Below are positions 5,483 to 5,980 of a DNA stretch of 5,980 nucleotides, one piece after another. This DNA is from GCA-2687025 sp964473525. Its GTDB lineage: Bacteria > Poribacteria > WGA-4E > GCA-2687025. Within the stretch, counting starts at the first letter, position 1. The number at the start of each line of letters is the position of its first letter. Made by a program: the position numbers and the translations under genes. The notes beneath the pieces were generated by a model that did no database searches, was not told where the DNA came from, and saw nothing but the letters and a program-made list of their open reading frames with translations. The stretch is taken from assembly GCA_964473525.1 (NCBI GenBank), contig CAYYPK010000096.1, positions 1-5,980 of the forward strand. Reading direction: 5' to 3'.

Positions 5483-5980
5483 ATGATTCGTAATCGCGTG
5501 GCGACACTGAGCGCTGTCGCTTGCCTCGGCCTCGGCCTCGGATGTGGCGATGAGTCTACAGACCCCCTCTCGGTTGTCGGCCCCGGGCCGACTGCGGCAC
5601 CCGCGCAAGCTCTCGCTGGCCCCATCGATCTGGACCAGGCGGAGCAGATCGCCCTGGCCGCCGTGCCCGGCGAGGTCGTCGGAACGGAGACCGAGACCGA
5701 AGACGACCGTGAGCTCATCGAGGTCGAGATCCAGACCGCCGATGGTCTCAAGTCCGTCGAAATCGACGCAGCCACCGGCGAGATTGTCGACATCGAGGAC
5801 GAGGATGTGGACGACACAGACGAGGACGAGGATGTCGAAGGCGAGGACACTGACGACGACGATGCTGAAGGCGAGGACGCTGACGACGATGATGCCGAAG
5901 AGGTGGCTGCAGTAGGCGTCGCATTCGCGGCCGCCCAAGGACTCGCAGGAGCTGCTGGCATTGAGGAGGCGGTGCAGATC
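5483..5980 (+). CDS. PepSY-domain probable lipoprotein with acidic repeats (3' end missing)
   Basis: The first 166 residues are present; the frame is open to the window end. The N-terminus has basic residues, a hydrophobic core and LGLGC-GDES, consistent with a lipoprotein signal with Cys21 lipidated. The box is imperfect (Gly at -3), so a Cys14 site or simple secretion are alternatives. After a Pro/Ala-rich linker (about 28-47), residues 48-105 match the PepSY pattern: helix IDLDQAEQIALAAVPG, then strands ELIEVEIQT and LKSVEIDAATGEIVDIE. PepSY domains are usually extracytoplasmic and have been proposed to inhibit peptidases or act in envelope regulation. Residues 105-140 are almost entirely Asp and Glu and include a 10-residue tandem repeat. 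The last visible residues, GIEEAVQI, resemble the start of a second PepSY domain. Its own sigma-54 promoter lies upstream, so it is likely induced by the local two-component pair. Confidence 0.85.
   Translation, partial: MIRNRVATLSAVACLGLGLGCGDESTDPLSVVGPGPTAAPAQALAGPIDLDQAEQIALAAVPGEVVGTETETEDDRELIEVEIQTADGLKSVEIDAATGEIVDIEDEDVDDTDEDEDVEGEDTDDDDAEGEDADDDDAEEVAAVGVAFAAAQGLAGAAGIEEAVQI
5834..5902 (+). repeat. 30-bp tandem repeat encoding an acidic decapeptide
   Basis: Units at 5834-5863 and 5864-5893 encode VEGEDTDDDD and AEGEDADDDD, and a partial third unit (5894-5902) gives AEE. Just upstream, GAGGACGAGGATGT recurs 27 bases apart (5795-5808 and 5822-5835), part of the same acidic tract. All units are in frame in the PepSY gene. 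Confidence 0.85.

Noticed and set aside
5164..5961. Minus-strand open frame of 265 codons, Ser-rich
   Set aside because: The serine run is the antisense reading of the Asp/Glu repeat codons in the PepSY gene; it also crosses the end of the barrel gene and the promoter gap.

Overview
This is a high-GC, densely coded bacterial window, by eye well over half G+C. The organism is Gram-negative or at least diderm: one gene encodes an outer-membrane beta-barrel ending in phenylalanine, and others encode a periplasmic and a lipoprotein-type product. A sigma-54 activator and a sigma-54 promoter are both present. The genes do not identify the phylum. Acidobacteriota, Gemmatimonadota, Myxococcota or a related deep lineage would all fit, but that is a guess from style.

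Layout, all on the + strand. Bases 1-337 are a gene-free leader with a striking 31-bp imperfect palindrome (212-242). A membrane sensor histidine kinase with a Cache-like periplasmic domain follows (338-1783). Ten bases later comes an NtrC-type, sigma-54-dependent response regulator (1794-3179). Its last codons overlap a secreted, helical, probably coiled-coil protein of unknown family (3163-4092). That gene shares one base with an outer-membrane beta-barrel gene (4092-5312), whose product carries a long Asp/His/Tyr-rich insertion with three DHYDDD copies. After a 170-base gap holding dyads and a near-consensus sigma-54 promoter (GGCACG-N4-TTGC at 5411-5424), a lipoprotein-like PepSY-domain gene begins (5483) and runs off the window. 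It contains an acidic tract with a tandem 10-residue repeat.

How the genes may work together: the first four are spaced like one operon, with the last two translationally coupled. The kinase would sense a periplasmic cue and phosphorylate the regulator, which would open the sigma-54 promoter of the PepSY gene. Regulator and promoter type match, which is the best-supported functional link here. Two of the three envelope products carry low-complexity acidic segments that could bind cations, so a cation or envelope-stress response, loosely like ZraSR-ZraP in logic, is a reasonable hypothesis. The ligand and the roles of the coiled-coil and barrel proteins cannot be read from the sequence. No RNA gene, insertion sequence, CRISPR array or attachment site was seen.
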